Source of the DNA: Allolobophora icterica
Taxonomy: Eukaryota > Annelida > Clitellata > Crassiclitellata > Lumbricidae
DNA length: 64,000 bases
Reading direction: 5' to 3'
Assembly (NCBI GenBank): GCA_963556255.1
Contig: OY744604.1
Coordinates: 71,405,390-71,469,389 of the forward strand
Shown in pieces: positions 48,810 through 61,390 of the stretch. The notes beneath the pieces were generated by a model that worked only from the letters and a program-made list of their open reading frames with translations, made no database searches and was not told where the DNA came from. A program made the translations under genes and the position numbers. Position 1 is the stretch's first letter. Each line of letters begins with the position of its first letter.

Positions 48810-50040
48810 AAATGCTAATTAGTAGGCCTAAGCTAATTAGCTCCGATAAGGTATCTTGCTTAAGATCCGTCGTAAATGAGTAGCCTAGGTAGCATTGTCG
48901 AAACATGACTAATTTGACGTTTATTATCATTTGAACAGAAAAAGAATGTATTTATAAATAATTGTTGCCCAGCATTTTTCGCAATATTATTTGCAGACAT
49001 ACACGTACAAACAGATATAGGACCTAACCACGTGGGCTTACCTACCAATTGTCTCTATGTACTCTACTATGGACTGTACAGTGTACACCACTGTCCACTG
49101 GCGTAAACTTGTTCAAAATATTGGGATGGGGCATTTGGTTATTCATTCTACACTTGTTGCATTGGGTGTACAGTCCATCTCAATTATTGAGGGGCACGTG
49201 CCCCGACTACCCCCCCCCCCCAGAGTATACGCCTATGGGTGACAACAAAATAACTAAATGACTTTCTAAAAAAATTGCAGAATTTAGGCAGAAATTTATA
49301 ATTTTTAAATTAACAAAAACAACAACAAAACCTTTTCCGTGAGCTTATTAATACAAAATATTATTACGGATACTATGTGGTCTGGTAAGCGACTAAGGAA
49401 GGAGGTCCAAGGGGTGGCAACAAGACTAACCGCACTGGGTAACACTAACCCTTGTGACGCCACTGTCTGCTAGATCCAGTTGCAAACAAGCGACAGACAG
49501 ATATATTCCGTACGTGCATACGTAATCACATAAATAAATATGCAGGTCCAGATGCATGAATAAGTGAGTGAGTGGGTGGGTGGGTTTTGGGTGGGTGAGT
49601 GGTTCGTCCGTTCGATCATTCGGTCGCTCGGTCGTCACTCAGTCAGTCGATCATTTAATTAATTCATTGTTTTAATTATAACTATGACAATAGAATTGTC
49701 AGTAGCCAGCTACTTCTAAGGATGCTTTACACCTTAAACTGTCAGCATTCAGTCAGTCAGTTGCTTCGTTTTGGCGTTCACTTAAATTTGAACATTTTTT
49801 TGTTAAAATACTCCAAACTACACAGCACGAACTGAATAACTCACACTCTAAGCTGTAAATCTGTCACTATGCATCCTACTGGGGTAGGATGTATAGTGAC
49901 AGGGTTCCTAGACAGTTTAAAATATAAATCCCTGTCCCTGGCTGGGACACTGGGTAACAGTGTGCCAACCAGCGTCACCGACAACGCGATCATATGGCAC
50001 GGTCGTTCGCCAGATGTCGCCCTTCGCATATGCCTTTTAC
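48810..50040. other. Non-coding stretch in copy B without counterpart in A
   Basis: Contains a run of C at 49211-49222, a possible degraded MITE near 49095-49240 (cactggcgtaaac and gtatacgcctatg), and a hairpin at 49861-49902. No gene is seen. Confidence 0.45.
49861..49902. other. Near-perfect hairpin
   Basis: CTGTCACTATGCATCCTAC (49861-49879), loop tggg, then the inverted arm 49884-49902 with one mismatch. Outer words ttaaactgtc near 49734 and gacagtttaa near 49911 are also inverted, so this may be the core of a palindromic element. Confidence 0.7.
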
Positions 50041-50827
50041 TTCAAACTGAAAAAAGACACTATTTCAAATAATATTATGCGTTTAGAAAATTGTTAGAAT
50101 AAAATCCACAATAAAAGAATATGTGGATTCCTAGAGTGATTGTGTATTTTGAAGTTTTATATGTTGGGGACGCTCTGAATGTCTGTATTCCACGTGTTCA
50201 ACATATTTTCACGTGTGCCACTTTGGGCACGAGTGCCATGGTTTCGCCACCTCTCATATTCTATGTGTTCTGCGTCCAGTGTTGTATGAGGATCTGTAAT
50301 CAGGTAACCAACTGCGATGATAGACCGTTCGCTATTATTATGGGATGGTGGTAGGCCATATTGAAATGACAACGATGCGTCGCTTACAAGTTGTTTATGA
50401 GTCGTTTTGCAATTGTTAGTTATATGCTATTTGAATATGATCTGTGTTGTTTTCTGTCGGATTGAAAAGGTATAGAAAATCATGTATCAACGTGTTCTGT
50501 AGTCGATTCGTCTACATGACTACAGAAGCGTTAATCAAACAAGACGAACAAACGGTGGGAAGTCACTAAGCTCTGCTGTCATCAAATACGCTATAGTTAT
50601 AGTTATGGTCATAGGCATATTTTGTATCACATATACCTATAGTCATTGTTATAGGAGTTACTGGACTGATAGTAGGCCTAAGTCAAATCAATGCAGTTGT
50701 TGTCGAGTTGTTACATGGTGACGGTGATTGACTATGGCCCCATGGCTACATGGATTTTGAAGTTGATTATATTTATACATTAAAGGAAGGGTATTAGACC
50801 AAATGCATAGCAGGTCTATATAATTAT

Positions 50828-51631
50828 CATAGTTGTTAAAACCGTGTTTTTGGTTTTTTATTTTTTCCCAAAACCTCGTTTTTTGGTTTTTATTTTCTTA
50901 TCGATTTTTCCGTCTTTAATTTTTTATGTAACTTTATTTATTTATTTATTTAGTGTCTGTTAATTTTTTTCATTTTCTTTTTAATTTTTTTGTCTGATGT
51001 CCCCTACGTCGTCTCGATACTTACAAGGATTCAGCAATTTACGTCACTCTTTACGTCATCAATTGAGAAATAAATACTTTATGAAATAGCACAGTACAAG
51101 AAATAAAATTTAAAATAGTTATTTCTAAGTTATCTAAAATGCCAAAAGAAAAGGGTGCGGAATGGATTCACGTTACTTTGATAGGCTAAACGAGAACGAC
51201 AAAAACTCAGCATTGGCTAAATTGAAATACATTTACTGTGAGAAAGTTTACACTATACAATCTATAAGAACTTACCTACAAAGTTTTGGTTCTAATTGTG
51301 TTAGTTTAGTCAGCATGGACTTATGCGGACTTATGTTTAAAATTAAAATGTGGAAAGATTTCAATATTTTTAATTTCTCTTTTTTTATTATTAAATCACA
51401 GTAATGAAAAATAAAACAATTGTTGTAGATTGATTTTACTTAGTGTTTACTAATAAAGTTGTGTCATTTGCTGATTAAATTCTGTAAACAGGGTTTTTAA
51501 TTTTAAATTGCATATGGCCTACAAGATGCGAGAAAGTCACATTATTTTCTTCTTTGGTTTTTTCCGGTTTTTCCGGTTTTTATTATTTATTAAACAACGT
51601 TTTTTCGTTTCTAACGTTTTTAACAACTATG
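50828..51631 (+). mobile_element. hAT-like element with BED finger relic (copy B)
   Basis: Left end CATAGTTGTTAAAACCG and right end GTTTTTAACAACTATG form inverted repeats. No clear 8-bp duplication is left (ATAATTAT and GTATATAT flank it). The inner frame PKEKGAEWIHVTL then AKLKYIYCEKVYT is a broken BED finger with Tyr in place of the first Cys. Confidence 0.75.
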
Positions 51632-52599
51632 GTATATATGGTCGATTTTGGTAAAATTCTGAAAATAAAATAATCGTCCACTAGGCACTAATGCTTCGCA
51701 TTGGTATTTATTTTTCAGCTGAGAATTAAGTTTAATGATGAATTATTTTCTGACTGGATTTCTGACTGGATTTTTGGCAAATCTCAGCTTTCTAGCAACA
51801 CGGGGTTAATTCGTAGGTCAACTTTTAAACGTGGAAAAATTCACGAGTGTGCGTTATTATTATTCTTTGCTTCAGAATTAACTTTTGAAGAATAATCTCA
51901 AATAAAAATTTAGAGTTGGATAGCATAATTCAGAAAGTACCATCGTACGGACGAAAATCGTGACATTTAATTGAAGTACAGACAGATAAATTTATTTCAA
52001 AATAGAATTCCTGTGTAATAATTATCTGTAATAGCTAGAACAAACTTTAGCAGATAAAGTCCCATCCGGGTTGGTCTGAAATGAACAATAATCAGTGTGT
52101 GCTGGACCTTCATCAATTTAATCAAACGAATGAAGTGGGAAGACATTCGACAGTTTTCTTTATAATATCCGTAGAACATCATATTGCAATCTAGCTTAAA
52201 TAAATATGTCTACTTATGTAAAATGTGACATCACTTTAATTTGCTGCCATATTGATGCAATTGAAACTAGGCCTATGTAGAATTTTGATAAATTGGCCAT
52301 GCCCTGGTGCTTTAATACAAAATACAAATTCAGTAGGCAGCTAGTCTGTTGGCCTTAGCCCGTAAGACCTTTGTCATTCGGATGTTATTTTTATGCTTAA
52401 ATTAATTTGATGAACTATGTACACCAAAGTGCGGTTAGCAGTTGGTTTTAATAAAGGATATGTTATTTACTTACTTACTTACCTAAACCAAAAACAACTA
52501 ACGTGGAGTGAAGAGATCAAGGAAGGCTCCTATGTTGAACTGGAATTGGAACATAACATGATCCTACCATTGCCATCCGGTATCCTATCGAGCGTTAAT

Positions 52600-52772
52600 G
52601 CACATACTGGAATGCCTGCCTGGCCTCTTTAGATCTTGACATCGGACCGATTTTAACCACCTCCCCGCCTATCGATTTTGGTTTGACTATGCGCCTGTGA
52701 ATAAGCTGGTTCCGGCGACTTGTTTTTTTTAGGGCGCTGTAGAAATCTCTACATTACGATTATGATTACGAG
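52600..52772 (+). mobile_element. Retroelement 3' end with GATTAC tail
   Basis: 'gcctgtgaataagctggttc', 'gggcgctgtagaaatc' and a short ATTACGATTATG tail match 12178-12405. Confidence 0.6.
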
Positions 52773-52774
52773 TA

Positions 52775-53580
52775 GATTATTGCCGGTCCTAATACGGTTT
52801 GAAAATAATTTGAAAATGTATTTTCCAATTGGGCGTGAAATTAATTATGACCTTCATAATCCATGATGGCGATCCAAAGTCTGGCGGTTCATGATCAGAT
52901 CGTACGCTGACTTTGGTGTTGACAGATGAAATTTTAAGTGTTTGCTACTTAGACTGCCATCCTGGTTCTCCGTAAGGACAAAAGATGGATAAGCCATAGG
53001 TTCTGAATTTGTTCTGCTACCCGAATAAAATCATTCTCGCAGCACGCGTGGCGCCTACTGGCGAAAAGCGGGGAATAGCCTGGAAGATCTTGCCAGTTTA
53101 GAAACAGCCTGTTCGCCACCTAAATAAATTAGTTTAATCCAGTTTTCGCTCTTTCCTTTAAGCTCGTTGGCGACCTTAGTAAATTAGCTTAAGCCCGTTT
53201 GAAGCCGTTAGTTTAAAAGAGTAAGCTTACCGTAGCCGTTTACGGTACATTTAAATTTACGTTTATGGTTGCAAAGCAGTTGAATGAAGACCTTATAATA
53301 ATATAACGCCCTCCAAAATAGCTAACCAGGAGCGCTCCCATCCCAACTCTGGCGATAAAGAATAGTTTAGAGATAAGGAAACAAGACACTGCGAGAGCAT
53401 CATCAAACAACCTGTTTAGACAAATAAAACGAAAACAACGAACCAAACGAACCGTACGCATGCGCATTTCCAGTCTTGTTGATGCTGTTCATTCTTTTCT
53501 TGGATAAGCCTGCTATTTGAACTCTTTCGCTTTGCATGTTTAACTTGTGCGAACAGATTTTATTAAGGAACGTATCAGAA
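52775..53580. other. Non-coding stretch, no gene seen
   Basis: Mixed sequence. The minus-strand frame at 53240-53467 has no recognisable feature. Confidence 0.4.
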
Positions 53581-53584
53581 GAAT

Positions 53585-53760
53585 AGAAGCGATCATGCTC
53601 GTAATCTCTAAATTTCTGAATCGTTACTCTAAGGCTAAGAGCAGGGCACCAGCTTATTCACGAGTGCTGAGGTGTCCAGGGAAGGTCTTACTCCGGTTGC
53701 CAGTGATCTACCGGACTCGGGCCTCTCTTGGACATCTCTGACACGACTTTAAATAAAGAT
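53585..53760 (-). mobile_element. Reversed retroelement 3' end, GATTAC family
   Basis: On the minus strand 'cgtgaataagctggtgccc' is followed by a diverged tail ending gattacgag. The plus-strand frame 53547-53741 is a by-product. Confidence 0.5.
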
Positions 53761-54338
53761 TTTGAATAACGCAACTGGTATGAAGTATAGGTTATTTTAA
53801 ACAAAAGAATATGCTTTAGAAATTGACACGCAAGTTCAAATTGTCGAAGGTTTAAGGACCAGCAAACGTTTTCACAAACGCATCAATCTCTAATTTGTAG
53901 AACAGTTTGTTGATCACATTTCAACAACGCTATTGGTTTACACTTTGCAGAGTTCAACACAAAAGCAACATTATTTTTGTTTCATTCCGAAGGAACGTAC
54001 GTCTCACTGCATCAAAGAAGCTACAACATCATGATGAGCTGTATTTATATAGGCCTACCGCCAATATTAGGCCTAGGCCTATCCATAACATGATTATAAC
54101 ATTATCTTCAAGTTGGAGATCTTGCCAAATTGTTTTTCATTCATTTTAAAGTGAACCCATTTAACTGCTTCGAAATACCAATTTGTCATAATAACTACAG
54201 CAGATGCGCAACAAAGGAGTCATTTGTAATACACAAGACTTATTTCCTTCCTACGTGGTTGATCATCCCGCTTCGATGTGTTTTTCTCGTTCACTTGACA
54301 ACCGGTGGGCTAATCGGTCTTACCAGCATGCTGTCAAC

Positions 54339-55147
54339 CATAGATGTTAAAACCGTTTTTTTCGTTTTTTATTTTTTTCCAAAAAACGTCGTTTTTTTCG
54401 TTTTTTATTTTTCTTGTCGTTTTTTTCCGTTTTTTATGTAACTATATTTATTGATTTATTTACTGTCTGTTAATGTTTTTCAGTTTCTGTTTAAATTTTT
54501 GTCTGATGTCCCTTACGTTGTCTCCGTAGGCCTACTTTTAAGGATTCAGCTAATTTACCTCACTATTTGCGTCATCATTTTGAGAAATAAATTTACTTTA
54601 TGAAAGAGCACAGTACCAGAAATAAAATTTTATAAAGTTATTTCTAAGTTATCTAAAATACCAAAAGAAAAGGGTGCGGAATGGATTCACGTTACTTTGA
54701 TACACGAGAAAGACAAAAACTCAGCATTGGCTAAATTGAAATGCATTTACTGTGAGAACGTTTACACTACATAATCAATACCTACAAAGTTTAGTTTTTA
54801 ATTGTGTTAGTTTAGTCAACATGAACTTATGTGGACATAAGTTTACAATTCAAATTTGAAAAAATTTCAATATTTTTAATTTCTGAATTTCTTATTAGAC
54901 CAAACCTAAAAGAAATAAAATAATTGTTGTAGAATGATGTTATTTAGTGTTTACTAATAAAGTTGTGTTATTTGCTGATTAAATTCTGTAAACAAGGTTT
55001 TTAATTTTAAATTGCAGTAGGGCCTACAAGATGCGAGAATTATTTTCTTTTGTCGTTTTTTCCCCGTTTTTTCCGTTTTTTATTTTTTCGAATAAAACGA
55101 CGTTTTTTCCGTTTTTTATTTAGTTTCTATCGTTTTTAACAACTATG
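54339..55147 (+). mobile_element. hAT-like element with BED finger relic, third copy
   Basis: Ends CATAGATGTTAAAACCG and GTTTTTAACAACTATG, with perfect 8-bp duplications CTGTCAAC at 54331-54338 and 55148-55155. Inside, GAEWIHVTL is followed by LKCIYCENVY, so this copy keeps the C-x2-C pair of a BED finger. At 809 bp, it is an internally deleted derivative of an autonomous hAT. Confidence 0.88.
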
Positions 55148-55346
55148 CTGTCAACAACAATCGCAAACGTTTATTTTCTCACGTATACATACTGCACAAT
55201 GAATACATCAACTCGTATATTTACACTGTCACGTTTACGGATGCATAGACCACAAGGTCTTTGTTGTCTCGGTGTTAATTCATTTCCTGGGCTACGCATG
55301 TAGTCGTGATAACTTAATCGTACTTAGTTCGTATATAGTTATACAC

Positions 55347-57020
55347 TAGGGTGGTCCAACCTACCATGTAAAAAAATAAATTTCAAATATCAACTTGGGT
55401 CATAGTTGCCCTTGTTTCTATATACCAGAGGGGCCTACAGGCCAAAAAATGAAACGGATTCAATAATATTTAGAGGTGGCTCAAAACTGAACATTTTTAC
55501 TGACATTATGAAAATAACTAAAGTTCCGAAAAAATTTATTATTTGCTTACTTTTTTAATTTTAGCATTTCATTTCGGTTGGTTTTTAGTTATTTTCACTT
55601 CTGTTATGTTTTCACTTCCTTTTATGTATTTGATATTTGAAAAATTACAATTTAATTTTATAAATTGAAATTTTTAATAATATTAATTAGTTATGCTATC
55701 CAGCGTTTTTACTTCCACAGCCTTCGGAACTACCAGTGGACCAGATGTAGGCTTATTCAAACGATTTCAAAAAGAATGACCAAAGTTTGACAAAACCAAT
55801 TATTAAACTGCTGACGAAACACTCTTCAGTTGGTCCATGATGCGTCTCCATAATGAGGTGGTTACAAGGTTCCAAGCTGCTGTGAAAAACCAGCACCAAC
55901 GTGAAGATTATGGCGAGCTTCTGCAATTGTGTATCATCTTCCTTGGTGGGTGTTCGAGAGAAGAAGTGTGATTTCGAGCCTCTGGGGCAATGCACCATGT
56001 AAGGTGGATGGCCAAAGACATCTATTCTCTCAAAATCCTTGTTTTCAAGAATCAAATGACTCTCGACACAAGGGGGAGAGAAGCTTTACCAGATGTCAGC
56101 TTTTTTGTCTCCCTTGTGTATGGAAGATTTTCGCATGCAGTTTTCCTGGCAGAGATAGCTCCATGCAATGAATTGAAACTGTTGATCTTGTTGGACTTCT
56201 TTACCCGCGACAATGTTGTGAAAAATGCAGCCATAACAGCTTTCAGGAGACACCTCTGGTATTTTCCAAGCATTTAATTGGCCTGACCTTTTTTGACCAC
56301 CGCGTTAATGTTAATACAAGGGCCACCATGGTCAAGAATCTCAAACGTGCTGAAAAGCAGATACCATCAAAGAGGATTGACAGTAAAGCATTCAACTTGG
56401 GAAATCCACTAGAATCATTATATAACAAGCCGAACATCTTGGCTCTTCGACCTACTCATTGATAGTTGGGCAGGAAATGCCCAGACTTTCCTCTCGACAC
56501 TGCCAGACTTTTGACAGTTGGGTCCAATTTATCTCCAATTGACAGAAAAGCCAGGCAGATGAAAGCAGTAAATGACTGTACAGAGAGAGGTATTTCTTTG
56601 ATCTAGATGTTCAACTTTACTATAACAAAAGACGAGAATAAAAAACAATACCTTCTTCAAGTTGTCAGCGCTCATCGGAAGGCCATTCCAGAGCCATCAA
56701 AGTCTCTCTTGAAGAATATCTCAAAAAGACTTATTTTTAATGTTCTTCTTATTAACTATAAACTTACAAAACAGTAAACACTAAACAGTGACTTTATTTT
56801 TTGTTTTTATTTTATTTTGAAACGTTTTTTGTTCAAAAATGTGAATATACCAAATCTGAGGAAATTTCTTAGTAACAACATTTATCGTTCAAAATTGAGC
56901 CACCCCTAAATATTCTTCTAGAGACACAAAAATTGGTCCAAATATTCCTTAAACTGAATAGAACAAGAACAAATGTGACCCAAATTAATTTTCAAAATTT
57001 TACTTTTTTGGACCAGTCTA
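55347..57020 (+). mobile_element. TIR DNA transposon, copy 2 (TAGGGTGGTCCAA ends)
   Basis: Ends TAGGGTGGTCCAA and the inverted TAGACTGGTCCAA, with perfect duplications TTATACAC at 55339-55346 and 57021-57028. The plus strand reads GELLQLCIIFLGG, then MHHVRWMAKDIYSLKILVFK at 55990, SLVYGRFSHAVFLAEIAP and FRRHLWYF before a frameshift near 56270, then KNLKRAEKQIPSKRI to a stop at about 56460. It is the better-kept sister of 9228-10945. The frame looks like a transposon-encoded protein, but I cannot name its superfamily. Confidence 0.85.
55990..56460 (+). pseudogene. Transposon ORF with MHHVRWMAKDIYSLK motif, frameshifted
   Basis: Frame 1 (55990-56277) covers the MHHVRWMAKDIYSLK motif through RRHLWYF. 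The similarity goes on in another frame (AFFDHRV-like, then RATMVKNLKRAEKQ) to ALRPTH and a stop. In the sister copy at 9942-10328 the late part is in frame, but the early part is broken. Between them the two copies show a single ancestral ORF. Confidence 0.6.
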
Positions 57021-57026
57021 TTATAC

Positions 57027-57028
<2 letters not shown>

Positions 57029-57078
<50 letters not shown>
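57029..57078. repeat. TA microsatellite, first of three
   Basis: Pure TA run between the transposon ending at 57020 and the element at 57079. Confidence 0.97.
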
Positions 57079-57083
<5 letters not shown>

Positions 57084-57493
57084 GTCAGCCGGGTAGACAT
57101 TTTCTACCGAGTACCGGATCCGAGTATTTGGATGTACTATTTGCCGGATCCGGGTACGAACCGAGTACCATTTGTTCCATATGCGAAGCTTCACATTTTC
57201 ATGTAGTGAAAAATTAATCATTAATTTAATTACTTTATTTAAATTTTTTAATATATTTTACTATTGTATATTGTGATTTCTGGCAAATCATAAATGATAC
57301 AAAGTTTCACAAACAATGAATTACACTTTATTATATCATTTATATGTGTAAGTTTATTGAATAAGTTAAAAAAAAATATTGACAACTATTTGCTATTTGC
57401 GTGTCCAGTATTTGCCGAGGCGAATACTTCCGAATAGTGCCGGAAAACGGGATATTCGGCCGAGGCAAATGTCCGAGGCGATTTCCGGCTGAT

Positions 57494-57498
<5 letters not shown>
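57079..57498. mobile_element. hAT-like MITE in TA repeat (TAGGGRTCAGCCGG ends)
   Basis: Left end TAGGGGTCAGCCGG, inverted right end TAGGGATCAGCCGG, with TATATATA on both sides (uninformative as a target duplication). 'ccggatccgagta'-like words repeat inside. It is 420 bp and non-coding. Confidence 0.8.

Positions 57499-57582
<84 letters not shown>
57499..57582. repeat. TA microsatellite, second of three
   Basis: Pure TA run. Confidence 0.97.
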
Positions 57583-57584
<2 letters not shown>

Positions 57585-57586
<2 letters not shown>

Positions 57587-57978
57587 GTGGCGTCACTAGG
57601 GTTGGTGTCACCCAGTGCGCCAAGTCTTGGCTCATGGCGTCACCCAAATGGACCTCCTCCCTTAATCCCTAACCAGACCATACAGTAGGCTATAATGGCT
57701 ATAATGGCGGCATTTACCGAAGTGCATTAGAAGGTTCAAAAAATAAATTAGCATAGAGTTTCAGCTTTAGATAAATTGATACTGATACAGTACATGTAAG
57801 CTGGGCTTACGAAAAATGTTTTTGTTGTTATCTGTTATTTGTTAATTTAAAAATAATATTTCTGCTGACACTCTGCACAGAATTTGTGTAGACAGTCATT
57901 TTGTAATTTTGGTGTCACCCCTCTGAAGGTGTCACCCGGTGCGTCCCGCACCCCGGCACCCGCCTAGTGACGCCACTA
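57585..57978. mobile_element. hAT-like MITE in TA repeat (CAGTGGCGTCACTAGG ends)
   Basis: Left end CAGTGGCGTCACTAGG, inverted right end TAGTGGCGTCACTAGG. 'ggtgtcacccgg'-like words occur near both ends. The 8-bp duplication cannot be read in the TA context. Confidence 0.82.
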
Positions 57979-57990
57979 TATATAATATAT

Positions 57991-58030
<40 letters not shown>

Positions 58031-58031
58031 T
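57979..58031. repeat. TA microsatellite, third of three
   Basis: TA run with one TAAATA break. Confidence 0.95.
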
Positions 58032-59500
58032 GTGCCATGCAAGTCTGGAGTAGATGGGATTGAGTTGCCTGTAACCCGTGTACAGATTCATTTGTAGAGG
58101 CGGCAAAGGAATGATGAGTCGTGGGATATCATCATTGAACTAAAATAGCAAAAGGATAAAGAGTTTTAGAAGCTCTCGGACATGTCAGAGTTCTTGTTGC
58201 GGGATTTCTTGTTGGAGTTGAAATTCAAGACGAACAATCGACACAGAGAACAGGCAAACTCTAAAGTGAATGATAGGCCTAATTGTAAAAACTTCAACAT
58301 AATTTTAAAATTAAATTTCTCAGTAAGATACGATAGTTCGTCGTATATCTGAAAACTGTGTAAGCTGACATTTGAACCCGCGTGCGCCTAGCGACAATGA
58401 ACGAGCCAGAAGCAACTTCTAACAATATTTAAATACATATATCGGTTTGTATTTATAGGCTAATGTATATGATGCATTAATAAAAAATTATATTTGCTCG
58501 CTGCAGTGTACTTAGTTCAAGCATATTTATATAGTTCTGCCCAGGGTTTAGTTTCACGTCGGCTTGTCGGACACTTGATTTGGGTGTCCGATGTTTGTAC
58601 CCGTAATTGCATAACTGCCGACTTAAATTATAGCCTGTCCCTTTTTAGAACGACTCCAGGATGTTGGCACCGTGGTACGTAAGTTACATGTAGGTCATCA
58701 TGTTTTTACAATTTAGATTTACGACTTAATTGTGTAATGTGTATCGATGCAGTGATATTGTCCGAAGTGTTACGCTCGTTATATTGTCGCCTTTCTGTGT
58801 AACAGGCTTGTCAGTCACGGTAAACTGTGATATTTACATAATTAGTTACATTTATAGCTTTGATTAGACTTCTCCAAGGAATTATGCCTTTTGACTATTA
58901 ATTCACTTGAAAATTAGAATCAATTGATGCATTGTGCACTATGATTTCGGCGTTACATGAGTCGTTAGCTTAGATTTAGATTTTGGCTACTTTCGGTACG
59001 CGCTATATAAAAGAAGAGAAACGGCAGAACCATAGTTTAGTCACCTTCCATCAACCATGACATTAACAACTTTCAGGATTTGCAACCATAAACAAACAGT
59101 GACATTGGAAACGGCGTGGAAAGGGAGAATGAATTTAGTCCATACATTTTAAAGATAAAATTCAATTAGATTCTATGTTCGATATGCTTCAGATATAGCG
59201 GTTACAGGAGAACAATATTGTATTATATTTGGTTAGGCTATTTTAAAGTTTTTACTACTATTCTTAGCCATGCATGATGAGACAGTTTGAAAATTTTCTT
59301 ATTTTGAAAAGCTGACTGCGATGATAGATATTACAATATTTGTCTCTGTGATTGCTTATACAATTAGGCCTATAGTTGATTAGTCCCTGTTTGGTCGCAT
59401 TCAATAAAAATATTTGCTACATCAACATCTAGTTTAAAGTAAAAGCCCAAACTGCGCAATCAGTGCTTGGTCAGTGTTATCGGCTGAGTTTCCAGGTCAT
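58032..59500. other. Long stretch without recognised gene
   Basis: The frame at 58494-58682 has no family features. A TATATAAAAG at about 59003 looks like a TATA box, but also like a retroelement tail (cgcgctatataaa), and the frame after it is only 31 codons. Confidence 0.4.
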
Positions 59501-59504
59501 AATC

Positions 59505-59690
59505 GTAATTTAGAATTTTCTAAAGCGCTAAAGCTTTAAGAGCAGGGCACCAGTTTTTTCGTGATTGCTTCCTCGTGTCAGAGGGATTGCACAGAGATTC
59601 CAAGTGGAGGCCTAAGTACGGTTGCCAGAAGACCAGGAAGGAAAGGAGGCAGAAGCTAATGCGAATTCGCCTGGTACGAGAAAGATTGGA
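59505..59690 (-). mobile_element. Reversed retroelement 3' end, GATTAC family
   Basis: The plus strand shows ataatcgtaatttagaatt, tctaaagcgcta and agagcagggcaccagtttt, the inverse of the family tail seen at 12178-12405. Confidence 0.5.
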
Positions 59691-59851
59691 AGGCGCAGAA
59701 CAGGAAGAATGCTCAGGGTAGGAATTCTTCAAGAAGTGAGACTCTAGTTTGAAGTGAGTGGTGATAGAGTAGAGTGAGGTAGGTGATGGTGGGTGATTGG
59801 CGAAATTGGTAGAGGCGATATGAGTAGAGGTTTTTGCCTAAATTTCCCTTA

Positions 59852-59912
59852 GCGAGAGAGAGGGAGACAGACAGACAGAGACAGAGACAGAGAGAGACAG
59901 AGAGAGACAGAC

Positions 59913-59954
<42 letters not shown>

Positions 59955-59970
59955 AGAAAGAGAGAGAGAT
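59852..59970. repeat. GA/CAGA microsatellite
   Basis: GA runs with GACAGA variants. Coding frames across it are artefacts. Confidence 0.95.
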
Positions 59971-59974
59971 AGCC

Positions 59975-61050
59975 CAGAAATTGTTGCTATGGTACAAGAT
60001 GAGCAAGAAAGCGAGGTCACCGATTATGCGTCAGATTAAATTACGCATAATGCAAAGGTTGAATGTGAAAGTATGACGAAGTATTTTCAAAATAAGTGAG
60101 CATTGTGTACTTGTGTTCAGTGATGGAAGTTTGTTCTAGATAATGGAGGTTGTCAATTCTTTTTTCAGACTTTTCCTTTGCGCAATAGTTATCTCTTTTG
60201 CAATACACATATTATGATAATTCTTTGGCAAATACCAACCTTAGTCAAAACTTGATGGGCAATATGAAGTGGGTTACGGTACCCTTCCCTTGTCCATAAC
60301 GTGGAGCAAAAAGGTATCCTTTACTTCCAGAAAATTACTCGTGCCTATGCTGAATTGAAACTATAGTGAAGAATTCCGTTTTAAAATAGTAGAGAAAGAA
60401 ACAATTTAATCTGACCCTCTGATCGGGGTTCTGTCCTGTAGCCCAGGTGGGTACTGGCTTAGTCCTTTGCTCAATTTGGCACTTGTGATATTCTTGACCA
60501 GCAGATGATTATTTTCAGTTATAGTGTTCAACTTAATACATTGAGAAATGTGCAGCAATGCACAGAAACCCCCCCCCCCCGATGAGATACTTGGCTGCTA
60601 TAGCCAAACCCCACTCACTAATGCAGGTAATCTCCGCATCACGAAGAGAACAATACCTCTTCCAAGTTGCTGAGATGAGGATTACCTATTTTATAGGGCT
60701 ATAATTAATTCATTGATTCGTTTCACATCATTTACCTTTTTCACACCACTTCACGCTCACAAACACAAGCGTACGTTCATATACTTCCGCATTCAATGCT
60801 GTACTTTCGCTCTGGAGAGAAAACGGTACTGGCCGATAAACCAGGCAGGTTGATCAACCTAGCCAGTTCAAACAAATCGACGTAAAAGCACAAAGCTATA
60901 AAGTAAACAATAGAAAATAGACCACCTTCTAGCAAATTACGAACAAACAGCTTGTGCTTCAGTAGTAGTAACTACACAGTAGAAACGGGAACAGCTACTA
61001 TAGTAAAGAGCACTTGCAACCAGGACCTATTCAATGTGAAACCCTACATT
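59975..61050. other. Stretch without recognised gene
   Basis: Mixed AT-rich sequence with a C run at about 60570. No exon-like frame is seen. Confidence 0.4.
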
Positions 61051-61069
61051 TTAAAAAGAATTCATTTTC

Positions 61070-61390
61070 ATTTCATTCTTTTTTGATAATTTATATAGCG
61101 CCTCTTCAAGAAACCTACTCAGAGGTACTCCCTGTCCAGCTACGGTTAAAGAGAGAAGACTTAAGGAGGCGGTAGAAAGTAGGTGAACTGCCTCGTGGAA
61201 ATAAGCGCAAAGAAAGTGGGAGCCCATTGCACGTAGAGGGGCCAGCCACTGAGAAGACAAGACGCTGTTTAACTGAGAAGCGGGACCGAGGGACCAACAG
61301 CTCACCCCCAGTTGCAGAAAGCAGAACTCGACGGGACAGAGAGCGATGTGCACATAAGGATTTCCTGCCTCTTTGTGACATTCACGTATT
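61070..61390 (-). mobile_element. CR1/L2-like LINE 3' end, minus strand
   Basis: The minus-strand frame reads RVLLSATGGELLVPRSRFSV then LVFSVAGPSTCNGLPLSLR and FYRLLKSSLF, the RT C-terminal signature with W of GPxxWN mutated. The tail is gaggcgctatataaatt followed by AATG-like repeats. Confidence 0.8.

Noticed and set aside
49085..49240. Possible MITE with cactggcgtaaac and gtatacgcctatg ends
   Set aside because: The ends match only partly and the flanks show no duplication.
59001..59150. TATA box followed by a short ATG frame
   Set aside because: The TATA sequence lies in a gcgctatataaa context typical of retroelement tails, and the frame is only 31 codons.
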